The notes under the pieces were generated by a model. It did no database searches and was not told the DNA's origin. It worked only from the letters and a program-made list of their open reading frames with translations. Positions 46,343 to 55,744 of a stretch of DNA of 64,000 nucleotides are shown in pieces. The DNA is from Arcanobacterium wilhelmae (lineage in GTDB: Bacteria; Actinomycetota; Actinomycetes; Actinomycetales; Actinomycetaceae), in assembly GCF_029632765.1 (NCBI RefSeq), contig NZ_CP121247.1, forward strand, positions 1,054,001 to 1,118,000, in the 5' to 3' direction. Numbering within the stretch: the stretch's first letter is position 1; the number at the start of each line of letters is the position of its first letter. A program made the translations under genes and the position numbers.

Positions 46343-46903
46343 ATGCCCCATGCTTGGAACATGGTTGAACTGTTCATGGATATCCCCAAGCGCCAACGCC
46401 AATGTTTTGAAAACGAGGGCCTCGTTGTGCAGGTCGGAAATCTCGGGTTGGTCGGGAGCGATCTTGTTGCCACGCGCACCGACCGCGCCCGGATCGTTGC
46501 CCTTGCCTACGGCGGAAATATCGCGATCCGCCACACTGCCTTGTGGATTTATACGGGAAACGTGACGCCGAACTTCCACGAGCATGTCGAAACGATTGGC
46601 GCGCACAGTGATATCGCCAAGCGCAGAAAATACGCCCCGTCGGATCTGGTCACGATCGGCTCGTTACTGGTCACCACGCCGGAACGCACCCTCATCGACC
46701 TTCTTCTCGACGACGTCCCGTGCGCGCTCGCCAACATTCATTCACTCGTACGCGCAGGGTGCGATCTGACTGCTGCGGCACGCCGAGCCGGACAGATCGA
46801 AGGTATTCACGGCATCGCACGAGTACGGACGATCGCACGTCAGTTGCCAGCGTCAGTAGTGACGCGGCGATCAGACTCACGCTTCGACCCCACCACTCGA
46901 TAG
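46343..46903 (+). CDS. Hypothetical protein, AbiEi-like C-terminal motif
   Basis: About 186 residues from ATG 46343 (or 46361). I do not recognise it firmly. The middle reads ARIVALAYGGNIAIRHTALWIYTG and VTIGSLLVTTPERTLIDLLLDDVP; the TPERT-x-x-D segment is shared with the AbiEi-type antitoxin and related actinobacterial proteins. No toxin partner (AbiEii) is next to it. No Shine-Dalgarno or clear promoter lies between it and the terminator just upstream. Its 3' end overlaps the rel 3' end by 64 nt in the convergent direction. Probably real but short-lived or accessory. Confidence 0.5.
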   Translation: MPHAWNMVELFMDIPKRQRQCFENEGLVVQVGNLGLVGSDLVATRTDRARIVALAYGGNIAIRHTALWIYTGNVTPNFHEHVETIGAHSDIAKRRKYAPSDLVTIGSLLVTTPERTLIDLLLDDVPCALANIHSLVRAGCDLTAAARRAGQIEGIHGIARVRTIARQLPASVVTRRSDSRFDPTTR

Positions 46904-49146
46904 GCGTCGTACACGCCATCGATCTTGCGTAGCTCCTTCAAAACCACCGTGAGGTGGCGAGGATCGCCCATTTCGAACTGGAAAGTGGAACGAGCCACTC
47001 GCTCCTTCGAGGTACTCATCGAGCCCGAAAGCATGTTGATATCGTGGTCCGAGAGGACCTTCGAGATATCCGCGAGGAGGCCGCGTCGATCGAGAGCCTC
47101 GATCTGTACCTGAACAACAAACACAGCGTCCTGAGCATCCGCCCACTCGATCGCGATGAAGCGATCGGGATCGCGTTGCAAACTTGCCACGTTCGGGCAA
47201 TCCTTGCGGTGCACGGAGATACCATTGCCACGCGTGATGAACCCGACGATCGGATCCGGTGGCACCGGAGTGCAACACTTGGCAAGCTTGACTAGCACGT
47301 CGGCATCTTCAATCGACGAGACGACGACAGCCGAGCCAGCCTCCCCCGAACGCCGCGAAATACGCGTCGGCGTGACCGCCTCCGCCATCGTTTCCTCCGC
47401 GCCCGCGAGCCCTCCCTGCGAGGAGATCAGCTTCCGGACCACAGACTCCGACGAAATGTTTCCCTCGCCGATCGCGGAATACAGATCCGTGACGTCCTTA
47501 CGGTTGAGATCCTGAGCGACGGCGCGGAGGGTCTCGTGAGACATCAGACGCTGCACGGGCTGATTCTTGCGGCGAATCGCCTTTGCGAGCTTCTCCTTGC
47601 CCTCTTCGATTGCTTCCTCGCGGCGCGACTTCGTGAACCACGACTTGATCTTCGCTCGCGCACGAGGAGTAGCCACAAAATCGAGCCACCCGCGCGAAGG
47701 CCCCGCATCGGACGACTTCGCGGTGACAATTTCCACGGTGTCACCTGATTCCAGCTTATGATCGAGAGTCACGAGGCGATCATTAACCTTGGCGCCCACA
47801 GTGCGGAAGCCGACCTCGGTGTGCACGGCGAAAGCGAAATCAACAGGCGTGGATCCGGCCGGAAGTTCCATCACCTCGCCTGCGGGGGTAAACACATAGA
47901 CTTGGTTACCCGACATCTCGTAACGGAGCGAATCAAGGAACTCCGACGGATCAGCAGTATCACGCTGCCAATCAACGAGCTGACGGAGCCACTCCAGCTG
48001 AGCGTCCTCCTGCTTCTCGTGGCCAGTGCCCTTGGTGGCGTTGGGATTCTCCTTGTAGCGCCAGTGAGCGGCAACGCCGAACTCAGCGCGCCGATGCATC
48101 TCGTAGGTGCGGATCTGCACCTCGACGGTTTTGCCACCTGGGCCCATCACCGTTGTGTGGATCGACTGATAGAGATTGAACTTCGGCGAGGCGATGTAAT
48201 CCTTGATACGACCCTGGATTGGAGTGTATGCGGAGTTAACGATGCCAAGCGTGGTGTAACAATCCTGAACCTCGTTGACCAGAACTCGCACACCAATGAG
48301 ATCGTAAATATCTTCAAAATCTCGGCCGCGAAGGATCATCTTCTGATAGATCGAATAGTAATGCTTCGGGCGCCCAGAAATCGTACACTTCACTCCGGCC
48401 TTCGCCAGCTCAGATTGGATCTTCGCCTTGATGTCTTCCAAGAAGCGTTCACGTTCTGGCGCGCGCTCCTGCACCATCTGCTCGATCTCCGCATACACAG
48501 CAGGATAGAGCGTACGGAAGGAGCGATCCTCGAGCTCCCACTTGATCGAATTCATGCCCAGGCGATGAGCGAGCGGAGCGAAAATCTCGAGGGTTTCGCG
48601 CGCTTTGCGCTGTGCCGAGCCGGCCTCCACATAGCGCCATGTGCGCGCATTATGCAGACGATCACCGAGCTTAATGAGCAAGACGCGGATGTCTTTCGAC
48701 ATCGCGATCACCATCTTGCGCACAGTTTCAGCGGCAGCAGCCTCACCGTACTCGACCTTGTCGAGTTTGGTGACGCCGTCGACCAACAACGCCACCGTTT
48801 CACCGAATTCGCGGGAAAGCTCCTTGAGTGTGTAGTCGGTATCTTCAACAGTATCGTGAAGGAGCGCAGCGACAATCGTATCTTCGTCCAACCCGAGCTC
48901 TGCCAGAATAGTGGCGACGGCGACCGGGTGCGTAATGTAGGGCTCGCCCGACTTACGCTTCTGCCCACGATGCTTTTCTTCAGCGACAACGAAGGCCCGC
49001 AAAATGCGTTGCTCGTTGAGCCCGCGGCCTTCGATCGCAGCCATAATCGGCTCGAGAAGAGCAGGGACCTTCAGTGACTTCTTACCGCCCAGCCACGCAA
49101 AACGCGAACGTAAACGTGTAGGCACTGCACCAGTGTTGTCGCTCAT
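46840..49146 (-). CDS. rel: Bifunctional (p)ppGpp synthetase/hydrolase (Rel)
   Basis: A 768-residue RelA/SpoT homologue controlling the stringent response. The HD hydrolase domain is intact (THPVAVATILAELGLDEDTIVAALLHDTVEDT). The synthetase domain has SGRPKHYYSIYQKMILRGRDFEDIYDLIGVRV, where RGRD marks the bifunctional type. TGS (MELPAGSTPVDFAFAVHTEVGF), zinc-finger-like (CCTPVPPDPIVGFITRGNGISVHRKDCPN) and ACT domains follow. TAGAAT at 49153-49158 (minus) ends 6 nt before ATG 49146, suggesting a leaderless transcript. Follows apt, from which a hairpin separates it. Confidence 0.97.
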   Translation of the reverse strand: MSDNTGAVPTRLRSRFAWLGGKKSLKVPALLEPIMAAIEGRGLNEQRILRAFVVAEEKHRGQKRKSGEPYITHPVAVATILAELGLDEDTIVAALLHDTVEDTDYTLKELSREFGETVALLVDGVTKLDKVEYGEAAAAETVRKMVIAMSKDIRVLLIKLGDRLHNARTWRYVEAGSAQRKARETLEIFAPLAHRLGMNSIKWELEDRSFRTLYPAVYAEIEQMVQERAPERERFLEDIKAKIQSELAKAGVKCTISGRPKHYYSIYQKMILRGRDFEDIYDLIGVRVLVNEVQDCYTTLGIVNSAYTPIQGRIKDYIASPKFNLYQSIHTTVMGPGGKTVEVQIRTYEMHRRAEFGVAAHWRYKENPNATKGTGHEKQEDAQLEWLRQLVDWQRDTADPSEFLDSLRYEMSGNQVYVFTPAGEVMELPAGSTPVDFAFAVHTEVGFRTVGAKVNDRLVTLDHKLESGDTVEIVTAKSSDAGPSRGWLDFVATPRARAKIKSWFTKSRREEAIEEGKEKLAKAIRRKNQPVQRLMSHETLRAVAQDLNRKDVTDLYSAIGEGNISSESVVRKLISSQGGLAGAEETMAEAVTPTRISRRSGEAGSAVVVSSIEDADVLVKLAKCCTPVPPDPIVGFITRGNGISVHRKDCPNVASLQRDPDRFIAIEWADAQDAVFVVQVQIEALDRRGLLADISKVLSDHDINMLSGSMSTSKERVARSTFQFEMGDPRHLTVVLKELRKIDGVYDAYRVVGSKRESDRRVTTDAGN

Positions 49147-49152
49147 ACGCAG

Positions 49153-49165
49153 ATTCTACGACATA
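49153..49165 (-). promoter_or_regulatory. Probable rel promoter
   Basis: On the minus strand TAGAAT (49153-49158) is 6 nt before the rel ATG. A further TGTGCTATGTC (TATGTC at 49160-49165 with extended TGC) lies just upstream as an alternative -10. Either would give a very short or absent 5' leader. Confidence 0.45.
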
Positions 49166-49208
49166 GCACACCATTCATGCGTAGCGTGGTCAGCTGATGG
49201 CACAAGAA

Positions 49209-49237
49209 ATGTGGGGAGCGCTTTGCGCTCCCCACAT
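49209..49237 (-). terminator. Hairpin between apt and rel
   Basis: A perfect 13-bp stem (49209-49221 with 49225-49237) with a TTT loop, 12 nt after the apt stop. On the minus strand it is followed by TTCTTG. It separates rel from the secDF-apt transcript. Confidence 0.82.
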
Positions 49238-49249
49238 AACGTTCACAAC

Positions 49250-49792
49250 TCAGTACGCGATAACAGAGTCGATCGGAATATCTCCGCCGAGGCGTTCACG
49301 GCCGCCAAGGTCCTTGAGCTCGAGTAGGACGCACAGCGCAGCTGGAACAGCTCCCGCCTGTCGAATCAGATCGAAAGCGGCGCCTGCAGTACCACCGGTG
49401 GCAAGGACATCGTCGATGACCAAGACGCGGTGCCCATCTTCCACAGTGAACGGCTGGAGTTCCATTCGCGCCGAGCCATACTCGAGATCATAATCGACGC
49501 CGACGACGGGGCCAGGCAGTCGCCCTGCCTTACGGACCGTCAGCATTCCGACGCCGAGAGCAACAGCGAGCGGGGCGCCGAGGATGAAGCCACGAGATTC
49601 GAGGCCGGCAACTGCATCTACTTTGCCACGATAGTGATCCGCCAGCATATCAATCAATGCTTTAAAGCCCTCAGCATCGGCAATGAGCGGAGTGATATCA
49701 CGGAAGAGCACTCCACGCGCTGGGAAATCCTGGACCTCGCGGACGTGCGAGCGCACGATCTCAACGGTGTCTTTCGGGAAAACTTCGGACAT
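49250..49792 (-). CDS. apt: Adenine phosphoribosyltransferase
   Basis: A 180-residue type I phosphoribosyltransferase salvaging adenine to AMP. It has the N-terminal VREVQDFPARGVLFRDITPLIAD segment, the GLESRGFILGAPLAVALG loop and the PRPP-binding signature VLVIDDVLATGGTA. I prefer ATG 49792, which shares one base with the secF stop (TGATG); GTG 49795 is possible. Placement between secF and rel is characteristic of actinobacteria. Confidence 0.96.
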   Translation of the reverse strand: MSEVFPKDTVEIVRSHVREVQDFPARGVLFRDITPLIADAEGFKALIDMLADHYRGKVDAVAGLESRGFILGAPLAVALGVGMLTVRKAGRLPGPVVGVDYDLEYGSARMELQPFTVEDGHRVLVIDDVLATGGTAGAAFDLIRQAGAVPAALCVLLELKDLGGRERLGGDIPIDSVIAY

Positions 49793-50868
49793 CACTTCTT
49801 CTTTCGTTTCTTTGCGCCGCTTTTGGAGCGCACGTGAGACGACTCAATGTTACCTGAGTTCTCATCTGTTGAGGCCAAGTTCGCGGCCTTGTCTCGTGAT
49901 TCGGACCGCATCTTGAGCACCGCCGCGGTATGTTCTTTCACCGCGTCGTTTCGCATTCCCAGAGCAACCGCGAACGGCGCCGCAAGGAAGATCGATGATA
50001 GCGTCGACAGGATCATACCCACGAACATCACGAGCGCGAGATCGCGCAGCGTATCGGCACCCAGCAAGTACACGCCAACGAAAAGCACGCTCATCACCGG
50101 TAGCAGACCCGTGATCGAGGTGTTCAACGAACGAATCAAAGTCTGGTTGATGGCGAGGTTCGCCGACTCTTCGTACGTCATGTCGTTCTGGCCGCGCAGC
50201 TCGACGGTATTCTCGCGAACCTTATCGAACACCACCACGGTGTCGTAGAGCGAGTAGCCCATGATGGTCAACAGACCAATCACAGTTGCCGGAGTGATCT
50301 CGAAACCACCGATCCAGTACACACCGAGCGTGACGATAAAATCGTGGAGCAGGGCGCCCATCGCGCCGACAGCGATTGCCCACGAGCGAAAATAGATGGT
50401 CATGATGAGCGAGACGATCACCATGAACACGATCATTGCTCGGATGGCCTTCGACATAATGTCCGCACCCCAAGACGGGCCGATGAACGTCGATGTTACT
50501 TCGGTTTCGCTCACTTTGTAGGCGCTTGCCAATTCGGCTCGAACCTTCTGAGTTTCCTGATCGGAGAGCTGGCCAGTCTGGACACGGATCGTATCGCTGC
50601 CCACGTTCGTCACGCGCGGGGCGGAATCCTTACCGATTTTGGTCACGACGTCGGTGGCGGGCTTGAGATCAGTGACTGCGGTTCCCGAAACGGTGAACTG
50701 CGAACCACCTCGGAACTCGATACCGAGGTTCGGCGTGATCGTCGCAAACGAAATCAGCGAAACCAGCACAAGCGCAATCGCAGCGCTAAACCAGTACATG
50801 CGCTTCTGGATTAGCGGGTAGGAGGTCTTACCCGAGTAGAGGTTATTTCCCCAGGAGTACATTGACAT
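49792..50868 (-). CDS. secF: Protein translocase subunit SecF
   Basis: A 358-residue six-TM subunit of the SecDF proton-driven accessory complex that aids export through SecYEG. Features: the ITPNLGIEFRGGSQFTVS segment of the first extracytoplasmic domain, then IGLLTIMGYSLYDTVVVFDKVREN in TM4-5 and NQTLIRSLNTSITGLLPV. The C-terminus is basic, ending in a Lys-rich tail. ATG 50868 follows AGGGGAG and shares a base with the secD stop. Confidence 0.96.
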   Translation of the reverse strand: MSMYSWGNNLYSGKTSYPLIQKRMYWFSAAIALVLVSLISFATITPNLGIEFRGGSQFTVSGTAVTDLKPATDVVTKIGKDSAPRVTNVGSDTIRVQTGQLSDQETQKVRAELASAYKVSETEVTSTFIGPSWGADIMSKAIRAMIVFMVIVSLIMTIYFRSWAIAVGAMGALLHDFIVTLGVYWIGGFEITPATVIGLLTIMGYSLYDTVVVFDKVRENTVELRGQNDMTYEESANLAINQTLIRSLNTSITGLLPVMSVLFVGVYLLGADTLRDLALVMFVGMILSTLSSIFLAAPFAVALGMRNDAVKEHTAAVLKMRSESRDKAANLASTDENSGNIESSHVRSKSGAKKRKKK

Positions 50869-52763
50869 CAGTTCTCCCCTTTCGCTGCCTGGCGCTGCTG
50901 GCGACGTTCACGTGCCCGCAGTTGCGCAAGTGATTCTCCATCGCGGCGCTCAAGGCGCGATGTTTTCTTCGCCGTCGAGTGATCGGAGACGAAACGCTCA
51001 TCTGGATATTCGTCAGCAGATAGCGCACGATCTTCCAGACCAGTCACGCCGGCGCGTGCCTTCTTCTTAGGCTCAAACGAGCGGACACGACCTCGGCCCT
51101 GGTACAGGGCCGGCCCCTCGAGCTTGGCTGTGTTAAGGCCCGAATACGGCTTGCCCTCACCGAAGAACTTCGTCCGCCCTAAGTAGTGCATGAGCGGGTA
51201 GGTGAACATCATAACGACGATCAGATCGAGGACCGTGGTGATGCCCAGGGTGAAGGCAAAGCCTCGAACCGAGCCAACCGTCAGGATGTACAGCACGATC
51301 GACGCAAGGAGGTTCACTGCGTCGGAGACGATGATGGTACGCCGTGCGCGCAACCAGCCGTGCTGGATCGCACCAGGAACGGTACGACCATCGCGAATCT
51401 CGTCCCTAATGCGCTCAAAGTACACGATGAAAGAATCGGCTGTCACGCCGATCGAGACGATCATTCCGAGCACGCCAGCCATCGACAATCGGTACCCCAT
51501 CGCCCATGACAACAAGGAGATCACGAAGTAGGACAGGCCTGTAGACAGGAGAATCGAGATCACGGAAACCACGCCCAACGCGTGGTACTGCCACACCATG
51601 TAGGCGACGATGATAAGCAGGCCAATGAGACCAGCGATCAGACCCGACTGGAGCTGATCAGTACCGAGGGTCGCGGAAATCTGCTCCTCAGACTGAACCT
51701 GGAAGTTCAACGGAAGCGAGCCGAAGCTCAGCTGGTTCGCCAGCGCCGCCGCTTCCGGTGCTGTGAACGAACCGGTGATCTGAGCACCACCCGAGATTCG
51801 ACCGCTCGGCACCGGCGCAGAAAGCACCTTTCCATCGAGGACGATCGAGAACTGGTTGCGCGGGCTCTGAAGCTGCGAAATGCGGGCGGTCGAATCGGCA
51901 AACGCCTTCGAGCCTTCCGAGTTGAACTCCATGTTCACCGCGTATCCGCCACTCGGCGTGCCCTGCGCGTTCAGCGCCGGGCCAGACGTCGCCTGAGTGA
52001 TCTGCCCGCCTTCAACCTCGGCAGGGCCAAGAATGTACTTTGTGGTGCCCGTAGCATCACACGCCACGAGTGCCTTCTTGGGATCGTCGCCTGTGGCCGC
52101 GAGCTGAGCCGCCTGTGAACCACACTCCAGAAGGTACATATCCTGCGTGGTCTTCTCAGTGATCCACGCGGTATCCGACGGATCTGCCGGCTTCTTTTCC
52201 GGCGCGTCAGAAATCTTGCCGTCGCCGTTGATATCGGCCAGAGCAGCGATATTCTTCTTGATATCTTCTGGAGTCATCGCCTTGTCTGTGCCTGCAACGA
52301 GCTTCTTACCAGCCGTCTTCATGGCCTGGGCGATCGCCGCAGCGTCAAGCTTCTGGCTTTGCATGATCGCGAGGACTGGGCGCATACGCAGCACCGCCGA
52401 GGTGCGAACAAGATTCAGGGTTTCCTTGGAGGGGTTTCCCGGAAGACCGACCACGATATTAGAGCCGCCCTGCGAGTTAATCTCTGCTTCAGCAACGCCT
52501 GAGGCGTCGACTCGCTGACGGATAATTTCGATCGCCTGGGACACGTCGTCTGCAGTGACATCGCGCCCATCGGTTGCAACCGGGGTGAGGATGATCTGCG
52601 TGCCGCCCTCAAGATCGAGAGCGAGATCAGGAGTGAAACGATTCTTGTGGGTGGTGAGCGTGCCGTACGCGAGTGCACCCACGAGAGCCACGATCAACAC
52701 ACACAAGGCCACGAGTGGCTTGTAGAGCTTAGGTTTCACTGCCGCGTGAGAGGAGTGAGACAT
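50868..52763 (-). CDS. secD: Protein translocase subunit SecD
   Basis: A 631-residue SecDF component. After TM1 (PLVALCVLIVALVGALAYGTL) come DLALDLEGGTQIILTP and the large periplasmic-type P1 domain with an insertion near residues 150-260, then SFGSLPLNFQVQSEEQISATLGTDQLQSG and the membrane domain with IVSIGVTADSFIVYFERIRDE, where the Asp is needed for proton-driven movement. A basic C-terminal tail of about 90 residues follows. Start at ATG 52763 after AAAGGAAG; 22 nt from yajC. Confidence 0.96.
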   Translation of the reverse strand: MSHSSHAAVKPKLYKPLVALCVLIVALVGALAYGTLTTHKNRFTPDLALDLEGGTQIILTPVATDGRDVTADDVSQAIEIIRQRVDASGVAEAEINSQGGSNIVVGLPGNPSKETLNLVRTSAVLRMRPVLAIMQSQKLDAAAIAQAMKTAGKKLVAGTDKAMTPEDIKKNIAALADINGDGKISDAPEKKPADPSDTAWITEKTTQDMYLLECGSQAAQLAATGDDPKKALVACDATGTTKYILGPAEVEGGQITQATSGPALNAQGTPSGGYAVNMEFNSEGSKAFADSTARISQLQSPRNQFSIVLDGKVLSAPVPSGRISGGAQITGSFTAPEAAALANQLSFGSLPLNFQVQSEEQISATLGTDQLQSGLIAGLIGLLIIVAYMVWQYHALGVVSVISILLSTGLSYFVISLLSWAMGYRLSMAGVLGMIVSIGVTADSFIVYFERIRDEIRDGRTVPGAIQHGWLRARRTIIVSDAVNLLASIVLYILTVGSVRGFAFTLGITTVLDLIVVMMFTYPLMHYLGRTKFFGEGKPYSGLNTAKLEGPALYQGRGRVRSFEPKKKARAGVTGLEDRALSADEYPDERFVSDHSTAKKTSRLERRDGESLAQLRARERRQQRQAAKGEN

Positions 52764-52785
52764 TGAACTTCCTTTACTGAGGAGT

Positions 52786-53160
52786 TTACTTGGCCGAATC
52801 CGGCTCAGAGAACGGCCCGTTCTCCTCCGGCTTTTGCGAGAACGGGGAGGGGGCGTCGACGTCGGACCCGGGCTCGTCGTCGGCGACGTAGCCGAGCGGC
52901 AGATCCATCTGCTGAAGGATCGCACGCTTCATCCACACGGTCTCATCCCCCGACGGAGACTCAAGCGTGACGGCGTCGCCGTCGATGTCGACAATCCGGC
53001 CAAAAAATCCGGACGTGGTGACGACGTTCGTGCCGACAACAAGCGCCTTTTCACGCTCTTCAGCCTGCTTCGCTTGGGCCTTACGAGCACCGCGCGACAT
53101 GAACCACATGAGGGCAACCATCACCAGCAGGATGATGATCAGCTCGAAACCACCAGGCAT
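52786..53160 (-). CDS. yajC: Preprotein translocase subunit YajC
   Basis: A 124-residue single-span membrane protein. TM near residues 6-24 (ELIIILLVMVALMWFMSRGARK), then the conserved GTNVVTTSGFFGRIVDIDGDAVTLES domain and an acidic Pro/Ser-rich tail. It works with SecDF. I chose ATG 53160 (MPGGFELI), which has AAGGA 7 nt upstream, over a TTG at 53175. First gene of the yajC-secD-secF-apt operon. Confidence 0.93.
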   Translation of the reverse strand: MPGGFELIIILLVMVALMWFMSRGARKAQAKQAEEREKALVVGTNVVTTSGFFGRIVDIDGDAVTLESPSGDETVWMKRAILQQMDLPLGYVADDEPGSDVDAPSPFSQKPEENGPFSEPDSAK

Positions 53161-53377
53161 AAATAAATCCTTCAATCAGACAGCGGCCGCACTGGCCATA
53201 ACGGATAAACTCTACCCGAGTAGCGGGAAAATCACAGAGAATTCCACACAATAGTAACGAGATACTCACGTCGAATCGTCTCGTGAAGCCGAATGATGGA
53301 CGGCGTTCAGCCCAAATATCGTGGAACCGCCTCGACGACCGCACTGATTCACACCGAACGAGTGAGCGCACCGCGGT
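53161..53377. other. Intergenic region ruvB to yajC
   Basis: 217 nt between the ruvB stop and yajC start on the minus strand. It should hold the yajC promoter. I see no conserved open frame, hairpin terminator or RNA element here. Confidence 0.35.
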
Positions 53378-54394
53378 TCAGCTGAAGAGTGTGCCCTCTT
53401 CAGGAGGCGTGAGCCCAAGGTGTGCCCACGCCAGAGGCGTGGCCATACGGCCGCGCGGGGTACGAACAATGAATCCTTCGCGCACCAGGTACGGTTCGGC
53501 GACAGTCTCCACCGTTTCCGGCTCCTCTCCAACCGATACAGCGATCGTTGCGAGGCCGGCAGGCCCCCCATTGAAGCGTCGGCAAAGCACATCCAGCACG
53601 GCGCGATCGAGCCGATCGAGGCCGAGCGAATCGACCTCGAACACATCCAGCGCCGCCTTCGCCGCCGCGAGATCGAGCACGCCAGAACCTCGGACCTGCG
53701 CCCAATCTTGAACTCGACGAAGGAGACGATTGGCAATTCGCGGGGTTCCGCGCGAACGCGAGGCGATCTCGTGGGCTGCCTGCGTATCGATCTGCGCATT
53801 GAGTTTGAGCGCGTTCGCACTGACAATCTGAGCAAGTTCATCGACCGTGTAGTAATCCAGGTGAGCCGTGAAACCGAAGCGATCTCGAAGGGGTGCCGGT
53901 AACAGGCCAGCGCGCGTGGTAGCCCCAACGACAGTGAAAGGAGGCAATGGGAGCGGGATCGACGTAGCGCCCGGCCCCTTCCCTACCATCACGTCCACTC
54001 GAAAATCCTCCATTGCCAGGTAGAGCATTTCCTCAGCGGTGCGGGCAAGGCGGTGGATTTCGTCGATGAAGAGAACATCGCCTTCCTGCAATGCGGAGAG
54101 CACAGCAGCGAGATCACCAGGCTTTTGGATCGCTGGCCCAGAGGTGAGACGCAACGAACCCACCACCTCGGCCGCAATAATCATCGCCAGAGTGGTTTTC
54201 CCCAAACCCGGAGGACCAGAAAGCAACACGTGGTCTGGCGATTTTGCGCGCGCGATCGACGCATCAAGAACGAGCGAAAGCTGGTTGCGCACTGTTTCTT
54301 GACCAACGAACTCACTCAGGCGCTTCGGCCGGAGCGCGGCCTCCTGGGCGCGCTCCGTATCGATGGCATCCGGCGCCATATCGAACTGCGACAT
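53378..54394 (-). CDS. ruvB: Holliday junction branch migration helicase RuvB
   Basis: A 338-residue AAA+ motor that drives branch migration on RuvA-bound junctions. Motifs: [19 protein letters not shown], Walker [14 protein letters not shown], Walker [16 protein letters not shown], the [17 protein letters not shown] sensor/arginine finger region, and the C-terminal winged-helix DNA-binding part ([17 protein letters not shown]). 2 nt separate it from ruvA. Expected to be SOS-induced with ruvA. Confidence 0.98.
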   Translation of the reverse strand: MSQFDMAPDAIDTERAQEAALRPKRLSEFVGQETVRNQLSLVLDASIARAKSPDHVLLSGPPGLGKTTLAMIIAAEVVGSLRLTSGPAIQKPGDLAAVLSALQEGDVLFIDEIHRLARTAEEMLYLAMEDFRVDVMVGKGPGATSIPLPLPPFTVVGATTRAGLLPAPLRDRFGFTAHLDYYTVDELAQIVSANALKLNAQIDTQAAHEIASRSRGTPRIANRLLRRVQDWAQVRGSGVLDLAAAKAALDVFEVDSLGLDRLDRAVLDVLCRRFNGGPAGLATIAVSVGEEPETVETVAEPYLVREGFIVRTPRGRMATPLAWAHLGLTPPEEGTLFS

Positions 54395-54396
54395 CC

Positions 54397-54990
54397 TTAC
54401 CTCCGAGATCCAAGCACTTGCAGCGCGGCGCGCAACAACTCCGGAACACTCGAACCTGCGCCATTTTCGCGTGCCGCACGGATAGCTTCTTCGGCCTCCG
54501 ATTCACGCCAGCCGAGCGAGATCAAGCCTTCGAGAACAGCCGGGTCAATTGCCTCACTAGTTCCACCAGCCGCTGGAGCCTCTCCCAACACCGGGCCAAG
54601 CTTATCGCCGATTTCGAGGATCATTCGCTGCGCGCTCTTCTTTCCGATCCCTGGGACACGCCCAAGTGCCTTCTCGTCCCTTGACGCGAGAGCACGCCGA
54701 AGTTCATCAGGCGTGAATACCGCCAGTACGGCTAGCGCAATCTTTGGGCCGATCCCCGAAACGCCGGTGAGGGTTTCGAAGACGGACTTTTCGTCCGTTG
54801 ATGCGAAGCCAAATAAAGTCATCGAATCTTCGCGGACCACCAGTGACGTCCAGATATGAACCTCGTGCCCGATCTGCAAACGCGACAGCGTGTTCGGGGT
54901 GGCGAGAACCTGATACCCGACCCCGGCCACGTCGATCACTGCGCTCGAGATCCCAACCTGTAGTACTTCACCACGAAGAGACGCGATCAC
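54397..54990 (-). CDS. ruvA: Holliday junction binding protein RuvA
   Basis: A 197-residue junction-binding subunit. N-terminal OB domain [28 protein letters not shown], helix-hairpin-helix domain II with [17 protein letters not shown] and [16 protein letters not shown], and the C-terminal domain III ([19 protein letters not shown]) that touches RuvB. I take GTG 54990, which gives the family-typical MIASLRGEV and has AGGTGG at suitable spacing; GTG 54993 is the alternative. A SOS-type box overlaps the presumed transcription start. Confidence 0.96.
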   Translation of the reverse strand: MIASLRGEVLQVGISSAVIDVAGVGYQVLATPNTLSRLQIGHEVHIWTSLVVREDSMTLFGFASTDEKSVFETLTGVSGIGPKIALAVLAVFTPDELRRALASRDEKALGRVPGIGKKSAQRMILEIGDKLGPVLGEAPAAGGTSEAIDPAVLEGLISLGWRESEAEEAIRAARENGAGSSVPELLRAALQVLGSRR

Positions 54991-55001
54991 CACTCCACCT
55001 T

Positions 55002-55017
55002 TCGAACGTTTGTACGA
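55002..55017. promoter_or_regulatory. LexA (SOS) box upstream of ruvAB
   Basis: TCGAAC-GTTT-GTACGA at 55002-55017 matches the actinobacterial/firmicute LexA consensus TCGAAC-N4-GTTCGA with one mismatch. It lies 12-27 nt before the ruvA start. Confidence 0.7.
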
Positions 55018-55022
55018 TTGTA
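55017..55022 (-). promoter_or_regulatory. ruvAB -10 element
   Basis: TACAAT on the minus strand (55017-55022) is one base from consensus and abuts the LexA box, so LexA binding would cover the start site near 55010. It sits in the 130-nt gap between ruvC and ruvA, giving ruvAB a promoter separate from ruvC. Confidence 0.55.
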
Positions 55023-55123
55023 TCGCATGCGCCAGTCATTACGTGCAACAACACCGCCAGCTCAAGTGCCCTTGCTGCGAGTACCGACGACGTTGGCGTG
55101 ACACTTCCCGACAAGGGTGCGCC

Positions 55124-55744
55124 TCACTCTGGGGCAACCGCGCCGTGACGACGGGCGAGGCGTTCGGCGTCAGCCCACATTTTCTGGGCGGGTGTGAGCC
55201 CTGGCCCCGCATTGTCGGGGAGCATGCCAGCACCGCCATGCTGGGCACGCGTTGTATCGACCATGTGGTCCGCTCCCCCGCGCCACGCCTGCGTGATCGC
55301 GATTGCCAAAGCGTCGGCCGCATCCTTCGGACGTGGAAGTTCTGGCAAGCCGAGGATGCGTTGGACCATCTGCTGGACCTGAAGCTTTTGCGCCCGGCCG
55401 TTACCCGTCACCGCCGCTTTCACCTCCGACGGTGTGTGGGAACCGAGCGCTGTTCCAGCACGGGCAGCGGCCAGCAGCACGACGCCAGCGACCTGCGCGG
55501 TGCCTGTCACTGAGCGCACATTCTCTTGAGCAAACACACGCTCGTAGGCGACCACGTCCGGATGGAACCGAGCGATTTTCTCCTCAAGAGCGTTGAAGAT
55601 TGTCAATAGACGCCGATGTGGCGCGACCCTGGGATCGGTTCGCGCCACATCAACGTCGAGCATTCGAACGCGACGGCCGCCTTCGGCTTCAATCACGCCA
55701 AGGCCGCAACGCGTCAATCCGGGGTCGACTCCCAGAATGATCAT
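55124..55744 (-). CDS. ruvC: Holliday junction resolvase RuvC
   Basis: A 206-residue endonuclease that cuts Holliday junctions. Acidic catalytic residues appear in [28 protein letters not shown] and the [16 protein letters not shown] helix. RNase H fold; length slightly above family norm because of an Ala/Gly-rich tail. The ATG at 55744 directly follows the yebC TAA with no gap, so the two are coupled. Confidence 0.97.
   Translation of the reverse strand: MIILGVDPGLTRCGLGVIEAEGGRRVRMLDVDVARTDPRVAPHRRLLTIFNALEEKIARFHPDVVAYERVFAQENVRSVTGTAQVAGVVLLAAARAGTALGSHTPSEVKAAVTGNGRAQKLQVQQMVQRILGLPELPRPKDAADALAIAITQAWRGGADHMVDTTRAQHGGAGMLPDNAGPGLTPAQKMWADAERLARRHGAVAPE

Noticed and set aside
47758..49077. 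A 439-codon plus-strand open frame opposite rel
   Set aside because: Antisense to the Rel hydrolase and synthetase domains; composition is that of an antisense frame.
55010..55513. A plus-strand open frame across the ruvA-ruvC gap
   Set aside because: It runs antisense into ruvC, has no ribosome-binding site and no similarity; the gap is better explained by the ruvAB promoter and LexA box.
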